In this document: positions 7,940-16,339 of the stretch, in pieces
Numbering within the stretch: the first letter of the stretch is position 1
Layout of the letters: each line of letters starts with the position of its first letter
NCBI GenBank assembly: GCA_002384765.1
Contig: DGBM01000038.1
Coordinates: 548 to 30,365 of the forward strand
From: Demequinaceae bacterium UBA4004
GTDB lineage: Bacteria; Actinomycetota; Actinomycetes; Actinomycetales; Demequinaceae
DNA: 29,818 nucleotides
Reading direction: 5' to 3'
The notes under the pieces: model-generated
The model's input: only the letters and a program-made list of their open reading frames with translations
Database searches by the model: none
Told to the model about the DNA's origin: nothing
Program-made: the position numbers and the translations under genes

Positions 7940-9112
7940 GAGCCGCAGGAGGATGTCGAGTTCTAGTCGCCGCATCTCCCGGTACGAGACCAGCAGGAAG
8001 TTTCCGCAGCCGGCCGCCGGGTCGAGGAACCGCATCTTGCCCATGTCGCGGCGCAGGGCCCGCAACTTTGCCGGGTCGTGGAAGCCCTCATCGAACCGTT
8101 CCCGAAGTTGGTCGAGGAACATCGGCCGGATGAGTTTCAGGATGTTTGTCTCAGTCGTGTAGTACTCGCCGAGGCCGCGTCGTGCCTTTGAGTCCTTTAC
8201 CGCTTGGAACAGGGATCCGAAGATGGCGGGCGAGATGTCGGACCAGTTGAAGGCGCAGCATGTGAGCAGGGTGTCCCGCATCGACTTGTTGAAGGCCGGT
8301 ATTCCTAGGACTTCTTGGTATATGTCGCCGTTTACGTACGGGAAGCGCTGCACCAACTCGTCAAGGTGGCTCATTCGCGCATTGGTCGGGCGCGCCATCG
8401 CCTGGAAGAGCACCGACAACTGTGCGCCAAGGTCCGAGCCGTCTTCGCTTGTACGAGTTTCGATGAACTCAAGGAACAGGTCTCGCTCCCAGACCGCAGA
8501 GTCGTCCGCATACAGTGCGAACAGAGTCCGGACCATGAAGACGGATGCTTCATGGTCGGTGAACCCGGAACCCTCCAACTGCTCCCAAATTCCAGCCATC
8601 AACTGGGCAGCCTTGATTGAAGCGGCCTCCTGCTCCTTGGAGCCGAACTGACGGAGGCCATAGCCCGCCAAGAACGCTAAGCGTTCAACCTCGACCGGAA
8701 GTTCGTCAAGGCCGAACTCGAACGAACCCTGCGCCGACTCTTGGAGGTCGACCAGCCTGAAACGCTTGAAGTCCGACGTTAGGACATACCGCGGCATCTC
8801 GGCGTCCGAGAGGGAGTCGAGATAGTCGAGTGCTTGCTGCTCTGCCGCGTCGAGATCTTTGCCCGCGGACTTCATCTCGATTGCGACAAGGCCGGGTACC
8901 AGAGCGTCGATGTAGCCGTGACTACCTGTCGAGGATCGCTGTGCCCGCATCTCGTACACCGCCGCGCGGCTCTCCGTCACGCCAAACACTCCAAGCAAGT
9001 CACGCACAAAGGATTGCGCCTGACCGCGTTCGTATCCCTCCTCGTCTCGCCACGAATGCGCGAAACCGGCAGCGCTTGATCGGATCTGTTGCAATGAGGG
9101 CGCTTTGGGCAT
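6602..9112 (-). CDS. Chimeric ORF: MmeI-like methyltransferase N-terminal part fused in frame to a transposase
   Basis: One open frame of 836 codons joins two unrelated pieces. Residues 1-~391 match the front of MmeI/YeeA-type (type IIG/BREX-like) enzymes: a nuclease-like core (YIDALVPGLVAIEMK, Asp69...Glu79-x-Lys81), a helical spacer, RRGLGEYYTTETNILKLIRP and the SAM-binding motif FLDPAAGCGNFL (362-373). The methyltransferase catalytic NPPY motif and the target-recognition domain are missing. From ~392 the sequence is a DDE transposase with likely acidic residues in TIDATHIPVYG (Asp438), TVTDRGYSQ (Asp551) and GRNQIEAKN (Glu730); its usual N-terminal DNA-binding part is absent. Both partners are truncated, so neither activity is expected intact. 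Start is ATG 9112; the 3' half of the methyltransferase gene is not present downstream. Confidence 0.75.
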   Translation of the reverse strand: MPKAPSLQQIRSSAAGFAHSWRDEEGYERGQAQSFVRDLLGVFGVTESRAAVYEMRAQRSSTGSHGYIDALVPGLVAIEMKSAGKDLDAAEQQALDYLDSLSDAEMPRYVLTSDFKRFRLVDLQESAQGSFEFGLDELPVEVERLAFLAGYGLRQFGSKEQEAASIKAAQLMAGIWEQLEGSGFTDHEASVFMVRTLFALYADDSAVWERDLFLEFIETRTSEDGSDLGAQLSVLFQAMARPTNARMSHLDELVQRFPYVNGDIYQEVLGIPAFNKSMRDTLLTCCAFNWSDISPAIFGSLFQAVKDSKARRGLGEYYTTETNILKLIRPMFLDQLRERFDEGFHDPAKLRALRRDMGKMRFLDPAAGCGNFLLVSYREMRRLELDILLRLQDLGARGPFDRIRQRRADVLQAVLFATTWKMLPPEVRSTWQGDVTIDATHIPVYGKKGPFGRRKGHLTWSPEVCAGWYHKEKDRRDKAFHEGIGRNSTDYVWAYDLHLAVTCGPGVNELFPEMILGAVYDTPGKEPGLNAAVLVQGIHDQGLPSGLTVTDRGYSQIPAERFHNQIASVGRTVVMSYKRQDLGRQDEYGGMLQVDGAWFAPCLPQRLESASLDHEDGDIDDATYQARLTERRDFKMRYQGDTKNGEGERWRCPAQGDGATRACPKYQPHRLAGKKYLPIVETPPAEPTEVCRNRSSTTKPKSRGLRHSQVLEYGSPEWKKAYTDGRNQIEAKNRLIKNEVDEAMASRDQRRFRGLGNHTLFTALRLVATNIRAVIHFLSRSEADQQAPASVKAKTDLIWDCDDGEAADAAPEASPHRIAGRQPSPEKSRKRHRQAA

Positions 9113-9393
9113 GTCTCGAGACTAGCGACCATGAACGACAGGGTTTGTTGCGCAAGTGGCGCGCCGTGCATGAGGCTCGCAGCGCCGAGTCGCGTCGCGT
9201 GGACCACCGTCCCGTTGGGCGTCCCGCCAGCGCGACTGAATGCTGTTCCGGTGAAGCGTGCGAATACCGAAGGGCTCCAGGGAAGTCCTTCCTCGAACAC
9301 GACGACTTCGACCACATGTTCGTCGTGCTCGCCCCATTCGACGGTGACTTTGCCAGGCTCTTCCGTGTTGATCCTCGGAGTGATGTCATTCAT
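8977..9393 (-). CDS. Small hypothetical protein, probably 3'-damaged
   Basis: This is a 138-codon frame starting MNDITPRINTEEPGKV. Its ATG at 9393 overlaps the stop of the upstream ORF as ATGA, which supports real translation of the front part. The first ~65 residues are acidic with a beta-type pattern (VTVEWGEHDEHVVEVVVFEEG). The last ~45 codons run inside the 5' end of the methyltransferase frame and turn Cys/Arg-rich, which looks non-coding. The likely history is a short protein whose 3' end was lost when the methyltransferase fragment was joined here. No family was recognised. Confidence 0.4.
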   Translation of the reverse strand: MNDITPRINTEEPGKVTVEWGEHDEHVVEVVVFEEGLPWSPSVFARFTGTAFSRAGGTPNGTVVHATRLGAASLMHGAPLAQQTLSFMVASLETCPKRPHCNRSDQALPVSRIRGETRRDTNAVRRNPLCVTCLECLA

Positions 9394-9713
9394 GGTCGCC
9401 CCCGGGTAAAGGTTGGTGTGAGGGTGTCGAGGTCGAGTTCGCCGGTTGAGTACGGCTCGCCGTCGTTGGCGAGGCCGAACACATGCGTGGTGAAGGCGCC
9501 GTAGTCGACGGTCTCGTTGACAGCGAAGTGATAGTGCGCGTGCAGCGCGAGGGTGGGCTCCACCGCCACATTCATCACCACGACAATCGAGCGAACAAGT
9601 CCGGTGCCCGTCCCTTGCGCAAGCGATGCGTCTAGGCCTCCCACGTGCGGCGCGACGGAATCCCCAGCCGCGTCAAGCAGCGGATTCACCGACAACCTGA
9701 TCGTGCGCCCCAT
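9390..9713 (-). CDS. Fusion ORF carrying a metallophosphoesterase C-terminal fragment
   Basis: This 107-codon ORF has a strong ribosome site (AGGAGGTG, about 10 bases before ATG 9713). Its first ~47 residues (MGRTIRLSVNPLLDAAGDSV...) are unrecognised. From MNVAVEPTLALHAHYHFAV onward it parallels the last ~60 residues of the metallophosphoesterase at 17628-18413. The fragment includes the final metal-binding GHxH region, here altered to HAHYH, but lacks all earlier catalytic motifs, so it cannot be an active phosphoesterase. It is translationally coupled to the next small ORF. It looks like the product of recombination between related operons. Confidence 0.6.
   Translation of the reverse strand: MGRTIRLSVNPLLDAAGDSVAPHVGGLDASLAQGTGTGLVRSIVVVMNVAVEPTLALHAHYHFAVNETVDYGAFTTHVFGLANDGEPYSTGELDLDTLTPTFTRGRP
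9431..9568. repeat. Direct repeat copy 1 (metallophosphoesterase 3' end)
   Basis: Ungapped match with 17675-17812 at a constant offset of 8244 bases. A hand count over 9444-9568 finds 12 differences in 125 positions, about 90% identity. Both copies have the same orientation and bracket the sugar operon. Confidence 0.85.
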
Positions 9714-9971
9714 GGCCACACCTCCTGTCAACGAAGGTATCCGGTGGGACAGACAATCAGCCGACGCAGGACACCGCAAGAAACAGGTGGCGACGGCTTG
9801 GGTCCGATGCCCAAGGTGCTCTGCACTGGCTTGCACCTCCGGCACGTGTCGGGGCCTTGTCCGCGCGGCCGCTACGTCTTTCCGTCCCGACCCGCCTGTT
9901 AAATCCTCCAGCCCGCGTGCCGATCCACGCCCCCCTTAGTCACGTTTGCGTCACGGAATTCCCCACGCCGG

Positions 9972-10000
9972 TTGCGCTCGCTCGCCCCGGCGCATAGTAT
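9972..10000 (+). promoter_or_regulatory. Sigma70-type promoter of the sugar operon
   Basis: TTGCGC at 9972-9977 and TAGTAT at 9995-10000 are separated by exactly 17 bases and lie about 55 bases before the alpha-glucosidase start. The rest of 9714-9971 holds the ribosome site of the divergent small ORF and no further gene that can be supported. Confidence 0.6.
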
Positions 10001-10006
10001 CCATCT

Positions 10007-10023
10007 AGTAAACCGATTAAACA
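10007..10023. promoter_or_regulatory. Likely LacI-family operator
   Basis: TAGTAAACCGATTAAAC is an AT-rich imperfect dyad around a central CG, the usual pattern of LacI/GalR operators, in otherwise GC-rich sequence. It covers the expected transcription start of the promoter at 9972-10000, so binding would block initiation. The obvious candidate binder is the LacI-type protein at the end of the same operon. Confidence 0.5.
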
Positions 10024-10054
10024 AACATGCACTGTTCGGCGATGGGAATGTTCA

Positions 10055-11827
10055 ATGATGACTGGGGCTGTGCCTGACGCGGCGGTATCGACTCGCGGTG
10101 CCGGTTGCGCGAGCGGCCGCCATGAGTGGTGGAAAAGCGCCGTTGTCTACCAGGTCTACCTACGGTCATTCCGCGATGGAGATGGCGACGGTGTCGGAGA
10201 CTTGATCGGTCTTCGCGCCGGACTTGGCAGCATTGCGGCGCTTGGTTGCGATGCGATCTGGCTCAACCCTTGCTACGTCTCTCCTCAACGCGACCACGGC
10301 TATGACATTGCGGACTACATGGCCATCGACGCGTCCTACGGGAACCTCGAAGACTTTGACGCTCTCGTGTCCGAGGCACATCAACTTGGGATTCGTGTGT
10401 TGATGGATATGGTCGCGAACCACTGTTCCCTCGATCACGCCTGGTTCCAGGAGGCGCTACGCGCCAAGCCCGGAAGCGCGCAGCGCGACAAGTTTCTATT
10501 CCGGGAAGGGCGGGGGCCCAACGGCGATCTTCCCCCGAACAATTGGCAGAGTGTCTTCGGTGGTCCTGCGTGGACGCGCCTTGAGGAGTCGGATGGCTCT
10601 GCTGGACAGTGGTACTTTCACGCGTTCGACCCAGCGCAGCCGGACTTCAATTGGCGCAACCCTGTCGTTGCGGACTACTTCGATGACGTCTTCAAGTTCT
10701 GGTTTGACCGCGGTGTCGATGGGTTCCGCATTGACGTCGCCCATGGCCTCTTCAAGTCCCCTGAAATGGAGGACTGGCCCGGCGCGGAACACGGCAGTGG
10801 TGGTCACAACTATGCGATGTGGGATCAGCCCGAGGTACATGAAATCTATCGTCGCTGGCGCGCATTGGGCGACGCTTACCCCGAGCCGAAGTACTTTGTA
10901 GGCGAGATCTGGGTGCCCTCGACGCAGAGTCTGGCCGCCTATCTGCGACCCGATGAACTGCACCAAGCCTTTAACTTCGAACTGCTAGTACAGCCGTGGG
11001 AAGCAAGGGCCATGCAACGGGCCATCGAACGTGGCATGGCTGTCGCTCGCACGACAGATGCACCGGCATGGACCCTGTCGAACCACGACGTGCACCGAAC
11101 CGCGACCCGCTACGGACAAGAGCAACCAACCGAAGCCCTCGACCCAGCGGACATGATCGCAGCCGCCCGGCGACGCGGCCCCGCAGATATGAAACTTGGG
11201 GGGCGGCGCGCGACCGCAGCGGCGGCGCTGCTGTTGGCCCTTCCAGGCGCGGCATTTCTCTACCAAGGCGAAGAACTTGGATTACCTGAGGTCCTAGACC
11301 TTCCCGCCGACGCACGGCAGGATCCCATCTGGGCCCGCTCAGGGGGCAAGGAACTCGGTCGCGACGGATGCCGAGTGCCGTTGCCGTGGGAGCCATCTGG
11401 TCCGACGTTTGGCTTTGGCCCAGCAGACTCCGACCCCACGTGGCTCCCGCAGCCGGCTTCTTTCGCCTCGTACGCACGAAGCGTCCAGGAAGCAAGCGAC
11501 GACTCCACCCTCTCTACCTATCGGCGTCTCATCGGTGCGCGCAAAGCGCTTTTCGAGGGATCAGACGAACCGCAATGGCTGTACGGCGCAGGTGACCAAG
11601 TACTCGCGTTCAAACGAGCCAATGGCGCCTGTGTTGTCAATCTCGGTCCGGACCCGATTCGAGTACCGGAGCGTTGGGCACTGGGTTTGCCCGCGGTCTC
11701 CACCGCGCCAGAGGCCGGATCTGGGCTGGTCCCAGCAAATAGCGCCACGTGGTTCACGACCACTCACCAAGACGCGGCGCGTGCTGACGCCGTTATTGCA
11801 CAGGATCGGCACAAGAAGGCCATATAG
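10055..11827 (+). CDS. Alpha-glucosidase, GH13 family
   Basis: This cytoplasmic glycoside hydrolase of 590 residues has no signal peptide, and is predicted to release glucose from imported alpha-glucosides. The GH13 barrel motifs are complete: DMVANHCS (118-125), the nucleophile Asp227 in GFRIDVAHG, acid/base Glu284 in FVGEIWV, and stabiliser Asp345 in LSNHDVHR. The N-terminal WWKSAVVYQVYLRSFRDGDGDGVGDL signature is that of oligo-1,6-glucosidase/alpha-glucosidase (GH13 subfamily 30-like). The start is one of two adjacent ATGs at 10055/10058, behind GGGAA. It is the first gene of the operon, and only 28 bases separate it from the binding-protein gene. Exact linkage preference (alpha-1,4, 1,6 or sucrose/trehalose) cannot be read from the sequence. 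Confidence 0.93.
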   Translation: MMTGAVPDAAVSTRGAGCASGRHEWWKSAVVYQVYLRSFRDGDGDGVGDLIGLRAGLGSIAALGCDAIWLNPCYVSPQRDHGYDIADYMAIDASYGNLEDFDALVSEAHQLGIRVLMDMVANHCSLDHAWFQEALRAKPGSAQRDKFLFREGRGPNGDLPPNNWQSVFGGPAWTRLEESDGSAGQWYFHAFDPAQPDFNWRNPVVADYFDDVFKFWFDRGVDGFRIDVAHGLFKSPEMEDWPGAEHGSGGHNYAMWDQPEVHEIYRRWRALGDAYPEPKYFVGEIWVPSTQSLAAYLRPDELHQAFNFELLVQPWEARAMQRAIERGMAVARTTDAPAWTLSNHDVHRTATRYGQEQPTEALDPADMIAAARRRGPADMKLGGRRATAAAALLLALPGAAFLYQGEELGLPEVLDLPADARQDPIWARSGGKELGRDGCRVPLPWEPSGPTFGFGPADSDPTWLPQPASFASYARSVQEASDDSTLSTYRRLIGARKALFEGSDEPQWLYGAGDQVLAFKRANGACVVNLGPDPIRVPERWALGLPAVSTAPEAGSGLVPANSATWFTTTHQDAARADAVIAQDRHKKAI

Positions 11828-11855
11828 CCTACCCAATATCTACGAAGGAGTAGAG

Positions 11856-13157
11856 ATGATTCAGTTCCGGAAATACCTGATCGCGACCGTGGGTGTCGCG
11901 ACGCTCGCCCTTGGTGGGTGCTCCGCGTCCAGCCCGGACGACACCGCAGCCAGCCAGCCGCCGGGCACCACCAATGTCGGCGAAGTCACCGACGTCACCG
12001 TGTGGCACTACTGGGACGGCACAAACGCCGACACTTTCGACGCGATGGCCGCCGAGTACAACGCGTCTCACCCGGCAGCCAATGTCTCAACCTCGAACGT
12101 GCCCAACGCTGACTTCCTGACCAAACTGCGGGCATCGGCGACATCGGACACATTGCCCGACATCGCGATCGGTGACCTCGTGTGGGTTCCCCAAATCGCC
12201 CAACTGGGAACGCTTGCCGACCTTACCCCGCTCCTGCCTGGCGCAACCCTGTCAGATATCAACCCGGCACTGACGTCGTTCGGCAACATCGACGGCAAGC
12301 AGGTCTCCGTACCCGTCTCAGCGAACAACCTCGCCTACATGTACAACAAGACGCTCTTCGCAGAGGCGGGGCTCGATCCCGAGAATCCGCCGACGACTTG
12401 GGAAGAACTCATGCAAGACGGCAAAACCATTCTGGATAAGACCGGAAAGCCCGGCTACGACCTGTTCACCCAGGCCGGAGACAACGGCGAGGGTCTGACG
12501 TGGAACTTCCAGGTCAACCTATGGCAGGCCGGCGGTGAGTTTCTCAATGCAGACAACTCGGCCGCAGAGTTCAACACGCCGCAAGGCAAGAAGGCCCTGC
12601 AGTACTGGATGGATCTGATCGACTCTGGCGTCAGCCCCTACGCCAGGTGGGGCGAGTTCGAAAAGGGTATGGGTGGATCTGCGCAAGAGGGATCGTGGAT
12701 GGTAGGAATCTGGGCTCCTGACCCGCCATTCGAATTTGGCGTGGCCAAGGTTCCGTATCCTTCCGACGGCCAACCCGCCACGAACCTCGGTGGCGAGCAG
12801 GCAATGGTGTTCGACAACTCGCCGGAGACCGCCGCAGCCGCTGCAGACTTCCTCGCATGGTTCCTTGAGCCGACGCAGGTCATGGAGTGGAGCGAAGCCA
12901 CAGGAATGCTCCCGGTGACGACCTCGGTCGCCACCAGCAACGACTACCTCGACTGGGTCAACTCAACCCAGCCTCGCCTCCTGCCCTACGTTGAGCAGAT
13001 GGCCGACGCACACGCACGACCGAACACCCCGCTGTACCCGAAGATCTCGTTCGCATTCGCGAAGGAACTCGAGAGGGCGTTTGCAGGAGAGGTGAGTGTT
13101 GACGAGGCGCTCGCCAATGCTGAGTCGGCCGTCAACGATGTGATTGCGAACGGCTAA
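11856..13157 (+). CDS. Sugar ABC transporter substrate-binding lipoprotein
   Basis: This 433-residue extracellular solute-binding protein of family 1 anchors to the membrane by a lipid. The N-terminus has a basic start, a hydrophobic core and the lipobox LALGGC, with modification expected at Cys22. The mature part begins with a Ser/Thr/Pro-rich linker, then VTVWHYWDGTNADTFDAMAAEYN, the typical opening strand of sugar-binding proteins. The ATG at 11856 follows GAAGGAG and precedes the signal sequence; upstream codons in the frame overlap the alpha-glucosidase gene. With the two permeases it should capture malto-oligosaccharides or a related alpha-glucoside, an inference from the enzymes encoded alongside. 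Confidence 0.95.
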   Translation: MIQFRKYLIATVGVATLALGGCSASSPDDTAASQPPGTTNVGEVTDVTVWHYWDGTNADTFDAMAAEYNASHPAANVSTSNVPNADFLTKLRASATSDTLPDIAIGDLVWVPQIAQLGTLADLTPLLPGATLSDINPALTSFGNIDGKQVSVPVSANNLAYMYNKTLFAEAGLDPENPPTTWEELMQDGKTILDKTGKPGYDLFTQAGDNGEGLTWNFQVNLWQAGGEFLNADNSAAEFNTPQGKKALQYWMDLIDSGVSPYARWGEFEKGMGGSAQEGSWMVGIWAPDPPFEFGVAKVPYPSDGQPATNLGGEQAMVFDNSPETAAAAADFLAWFLEPTQVMEWSEATGMLPVTTSVATSNDYLDWVNSTQPRLLPYVEQMADAHARPNTPLYPKISFAFAKELERAFAGEVSVDEALANAESAVNDVIANG

Positions 13158-13165
13158 GTCTCATC

Positions 13166-14125
13166 GTGACCGTCAACGATTCAGGAATCCGCCGGGGGCC
13201 AAACGTGGCCCCCGGCGGGATCCGTCGTCGGAATCGACGACGCTGGTGGCGCAACTACGAGCGCGACCAAGTGCTGACGGCAGCCTTTTTCCTCTCACCC
13301 GCGCTCTTGGTTCTTGGCATCTTCGTCTTCTACCCGATCATTTCGGGAATCCACATCAGCCTTACCGACTGGAACGGCTTTGACCCCGTCAAGACCTTTG
13401 TCGGACTCGAGAATTACGCGCGATTAGCGCAAAGTTCAGAGTTCTGGAACAGCCTGCTCGTCACTGTGTTGTACGCGCTCGGTGTCTCGGTGCTCTCTGT
13501 CGTCTCTGGTCTAGCCATCGCGCTCCTGCTCGATGCACCACTTCGTGGCCGCGGCTTCTACCGCGGTATCTATTTCCTGCCCGTGGTGACGTCGTCAGTC
13601 GCTGCCGCGATCGTCTGGAAGTACATGCTCGACCCGGCGGGTTTCGTGAACGCGTTTCTTGCCAATTTCGGTATAGCCGGACCCGACTGGCTCCAAGATC
13701 GGTGGCTTGCACTCGGTGCCCTCACGCTACTAACGGTGTGGAAGAACATTGGCTTCAACGCGATCCTCTACCTGACTGCCTTACAGGCTTTGCCGGACTC
13801 GGTATCTGAGGCGGCGCAGATCGACGGAGCGAATTTCCGGCAGCGGGTTCGTCACATTACGGTTCCGTTGCTAGCACCCATGACATTCTTCGTCGTCGTT
13901 CAAGCGCTGATCACCAGTTTTCAGGCGTTCGACCTCGTGTACGTACTCACCGGGGGTGGACCGCGTGGGGGTACGGATGTACTCGGCATGATGATGTATC
14001 GCGAAGCATTCCGCTTGGGCAACTTCGGCTACGGAACCGCCATCGCGTTCGTCACCCTCTGTCTAGTCCTCGGTGTCAGCCTCGTGCAGTGGCGCGCCAG
14101 CGGGGCCGGAAAGGACGACGCATGA
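13166..14125 (+). CDS. Sugar ABC transporter permease, MalF type
   Basis: This is an integral membrane subunit of 319 residues with about six spans. A long basic N-terminal tail (RRRNRRRWWRN) precedes the first span at ~37-62. The EAA loop that contacts the ATPase is visible at ~215-234 (EAAQIDGANFRQRVRHITVP). The LTGGGPRGGTDVLG segment (261-274) is a hallmark of this permease group. The start is GTG 13166, only 8 bases after the lipoprotein stop; an ATG start in another frame is excluded by the motif frame. The gene ends in an ATGA overlap with the second permease gene. Confidence 0.95.
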   Translation: MTVNDSGIRRGPNVAPGGIRRRNRRRWWRNYERDQVLTAAFFLSPALLVLGIFVFYPIISGIHISLTDWNGFDPVKTFVGLENYARLAQSSEFWNSLLVTVLYALGVSVLSVVSGLAIALLLDAPLRGRGFYRGIYFLPVVTSSVAAAIVWKYMLDPAGFVNAFLANFGIAGPDWLQDRWLALGALTLLTVWKNIGFNAILYLTALQALPDSVSEAAQIDGANFRQRVRHITVPLLAPMTFFVVVQALITSFQAFDLVYVLTGGGPRGGTDVLGMMMYREAFRLGNFGYGTAIAFVTLCLVLGVSLVQWRASGAGKDDA

Positions 14126-14946
14126 AAACACACTCACGAGCGACCCGTCTCGGTCGTCACGCGATACTCCTGGCTGGTGCCGTGTTCGTCGTGGTGCCGT
14201 TCTTGTGGATGTTCACCACATCGCTCCGCACACGCGCCGAGACCTACACGAATGCATCCATCATTCCGACCTCCTGGCACTGGGAGAACTACCTGCAGGC
14301 CTGGCAAGCAGCCCCATTTAGCCAGTACTACATCAACAGCATCATCATGGCCGCAGGAATCGTGACTGGCCATGTCGTTCTCGACGCCTTCGCCGCCTAC
14401 GCGTTCGCTCGACTGCGCTTTCCAGGTAGGAATGCCATCTTCGTGGTGTTATTGGCTGCCCTGATGATCCCGGCGTTCGTGACGATCATCCCGACCTACG
14501 CGATCGTGGCGAATCTGGGCTGGATCGACACCTACGCGGGCCTCATCGTCCCAAGATTGGCTGATGTCTTCGGGATCATTCTGCTTCGTCAGTATTTCTC
14601 GACGATCCCCGTGGAACTGGAGGAGGCCGCCCGTCTCGACGGGTGTAGCCGGATCGGTACGTTCTTCCGCATCATCGTGCCGCTAGCAAAGCCCGCATTG
14701 GCCACGCTCGCCATGTTCAGTTTCCTGTTTGCATGGAACGACTTTCTGTGGCCACTGCTGGTCACCAACACTGACGAGTCTCGAACCATTCAAATCGGAC
14801 TCCAGGCCTTCGTTGGACGGTATGGAACGTCATGGAACTACCTCATGGCGGGGACGCTCACAGCGACGCTTCCGAGCATGGTCGTCTTCATGTTCTTCCA
14901 GCGCGCTCTTGTTCGAGGCGTCGCATCAACTGGCTTGAAGGGATGA
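14122..14946 (+). CDS. Sugar ABC transporter permease, MalG type
   Basis: This second membrane subunit of the importer has 274 residues and about six spans. The ATG at 14122 overlaps the previous TGA, which fixes the start; a longer frame begins at 14089 but lies inside the first permease gene. The EAA loop is at ~167-190 (LEEAARLDGCSRIGTFFRI, then VPLAKPAL), and the C-terminus ends VRGVASTGLKG, a conserved ending in MalG-like subunits. No ATP-binding subunit is encoded in the operon. Actinobacterial importers of this type commonly share one multi-purpose ATPase (MsiK) encoded elsewhere, which is probably the case here. Confidence 0.95.
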   Translation: MKTHSRATRLGRHAILLAGAVFVVVPFLWMFTTSLRTRAETYTNASIIPTSWHWENYLQAWQAAPFSQYYINSIIMAAGIVTGHVVLDAFAAYAFARLRFPGRNAIFVVLLAALMIPAFVTIIPTYAIVANLGWIDTYAGLIVPRLADVFGIILLRQYFSTIPVELEEAARLDGCSRIGTFFRIIVPLAKPALATLAMFSFLFAWNDFLWPLLVTNTDESRTIQIGLQAFVGRYGTSWNYLMAGTLTATLPSMVVFMFFQRALVRGVASTGLKG

Positions 14947-14956
14947 GAGGCACCAC

Positions 14957-16339
14957 GTGAGTACTCCCGACTGGGTGGCAGATGCCACCTTCTATCAGAT
15001 CTTCCCTGAACGGTTTGCAAACGGGGACTCCTCGCTGGACCCGGACGATGTCGTGCCATGGGACTCAGAGCCAACTCCCGACAACTTCTTCGGCGGTGAC
15101 CTCCAGGGCATCATTGACCACTTGGACCACATTGCATCGCTTGGTGTGAACGCGCTGTACCTGACGCCAATATTCGCGGCGAACACTAACCACCGCTACG
15201 ACGCCAACGACTACTTCAAAATCGATGCCGGTCTTGGAGACCTCGGCACATTCCGCAAGTTCGTCGAAGCCGCCCATGCGAGGGGACTCCGGATCGTGCT
15301 CGACGCGGTGCTCAATCACTGCGGCGACGGCCACTGGGCGTTCCGAGACGTCGTGGAGAACGAAGAGAAGTCCAAATACGTGAATTGGTACTCAGTGGAG
15401 GGTTTTCCCGTTCGGCCACAACCGGTGCCAAACTACCGGACATGCTCTGGATGCCACTACCTACCCAAGTGGAACGCGTACAACCCTGAGGTTCGCGCAC
15501 ACCACTACGACGTCGCGGAATACTGGATCAAGCAAGGCATCGACGGCTGGCGGCTGGACGTCCCGTACTTCATCAATCACGAATTCTGGCGCGGCTTTCG
15601 CGACACCGTGAAGACACTCGGCGATGACCTCTACATCGTTGCCGAGGAGTGGCGCGCTCCCGAGGAGTGGCTCCAGGGAGACATCGCGGACGGCACCATG
15701 AACTACACGTTGCGCGACCTCACTCTCGGTTTCACCGCAGACAAGACCGTCGACGCCTACGCGCTTGCGCAAGGCATGAACGAACTACGTGACCGCATCC
15801 CGATGGGCTTCCACAAAGGGATGCTCAACCTTCTCGGCAGCCACGACACCGAGCGCGTTCTCACCCGCCACAACGAAGCCGTCGAAGACACGCTGCTCGC
15901 GTACGCGCTGATGTTCACATCTGAAGGCGCTCCGATGGTCTATTACGGAGACGAAGTCGGCATGCTTGGCCAAAACGACCCCGGGTGCCGCGGCGGCATG
16001 CAGTGGGATGACACCAAGTGGTCGCGCCCGCTCCTCGACGGAATCCGCACGCTAAGCAAAGCACGCACCAACAATGCGAGTTTGCGCCGAGGCACGCAGG
16101 AGTACCGTGCACTTGACACAGATACTGTCCTCGTCATCCGAACCCATGAAAGTGAGCGCACCATCGCCGTGGTTCACCGAGGCAACGGAACGACGATCAG
16201 CCGCGAAGAGATTCCACTCAACTACGATCGCGGCGTGAGTGTCATAGCCGGAAGACCCGATTCGGCAGACGGCTACTACACCGTGGGCAAGCGCGACACT
16301 TTAATCATCACAGGCGCAGTGGACGGAGACCGAGGGTGA
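14957..16339 (+). CDS. GH13 cyclomaltodextrinase/neopullulanase-like hydrolase
   Basis: This 460-residue cytoplasmic enzyme has the signatures of GH13 subfamily 20: FFGGDLQGIIDHLDHI, GVNALYLTPIF, HRYDANDYFKID, DAVLNHCG, nucleophile Asp201 in GWRLDVPY, acid/base Glu230 in IVAEEWR, and Asp297 in LGSHDTER. It would open cyclodextrins or cut maltodextrins into maltose and glucose. Compared with classical family members of ~580 residues it starts directly at the catalytic barrel (TFYQIFPERFANGD at residue 11) and lacks the N-terminal CBM34-like domain used for dimerisation. The GTG start at 14957 has GAGAGG upstream. Its TGA overlaps the regulator's GTG start. Confidence 0.93.
   Translation: MSTPDWVADATFYQIFPERFANGDSSLDPDDVVPWDSEPTPDNFFGGDLQGIIDHLDHIASLGVNALYLTPIFAANTNHRYDANDYFKIDAGLGDLGTFRKFVEAAHARGLRIVLDAVLNHCGDGHWAFRDVVENEEKSKYVNWYSVEGFPVRPQPVPNYRTCSGCHYLPKWNAYNPEVRAHHYDVAEYWIKQGIDGWRLDVPYFINHEFWRGFRDTVKTLGDDLYIVAEEWRAPEEWLQGDIADGTMNYTLRDLTLGFTADKTVDAYALAQGMNELRDRIPMGFHKGMLNLLGSHDTERVLTRHNEAVEDTLLAYALMFTSEGAPMVYYGDEVGMLGQNDPGCRGGMQWDDTKWSRPLLDGIRTLSKARTNNASLRRGTQEYRALDTDTVLVIRTHESERTIAVVHRGNGTTISREEIPLNYDRGVSVIAGRPDSADGYYTVGKRDTLIITGAVDGDRG

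Noticed and set aside
6602..9112. Functional restriction-modification enzyme
   Set aside because: The catalytic methyltransferase motif and the recognition domain are absent.
11409..11855. 149-codon N-terminal extension of the binding protein
   Set aside because: Lies in the alpha-glucosidase gene; the lipoprotein signal and ribosome site fix the start at 11856.
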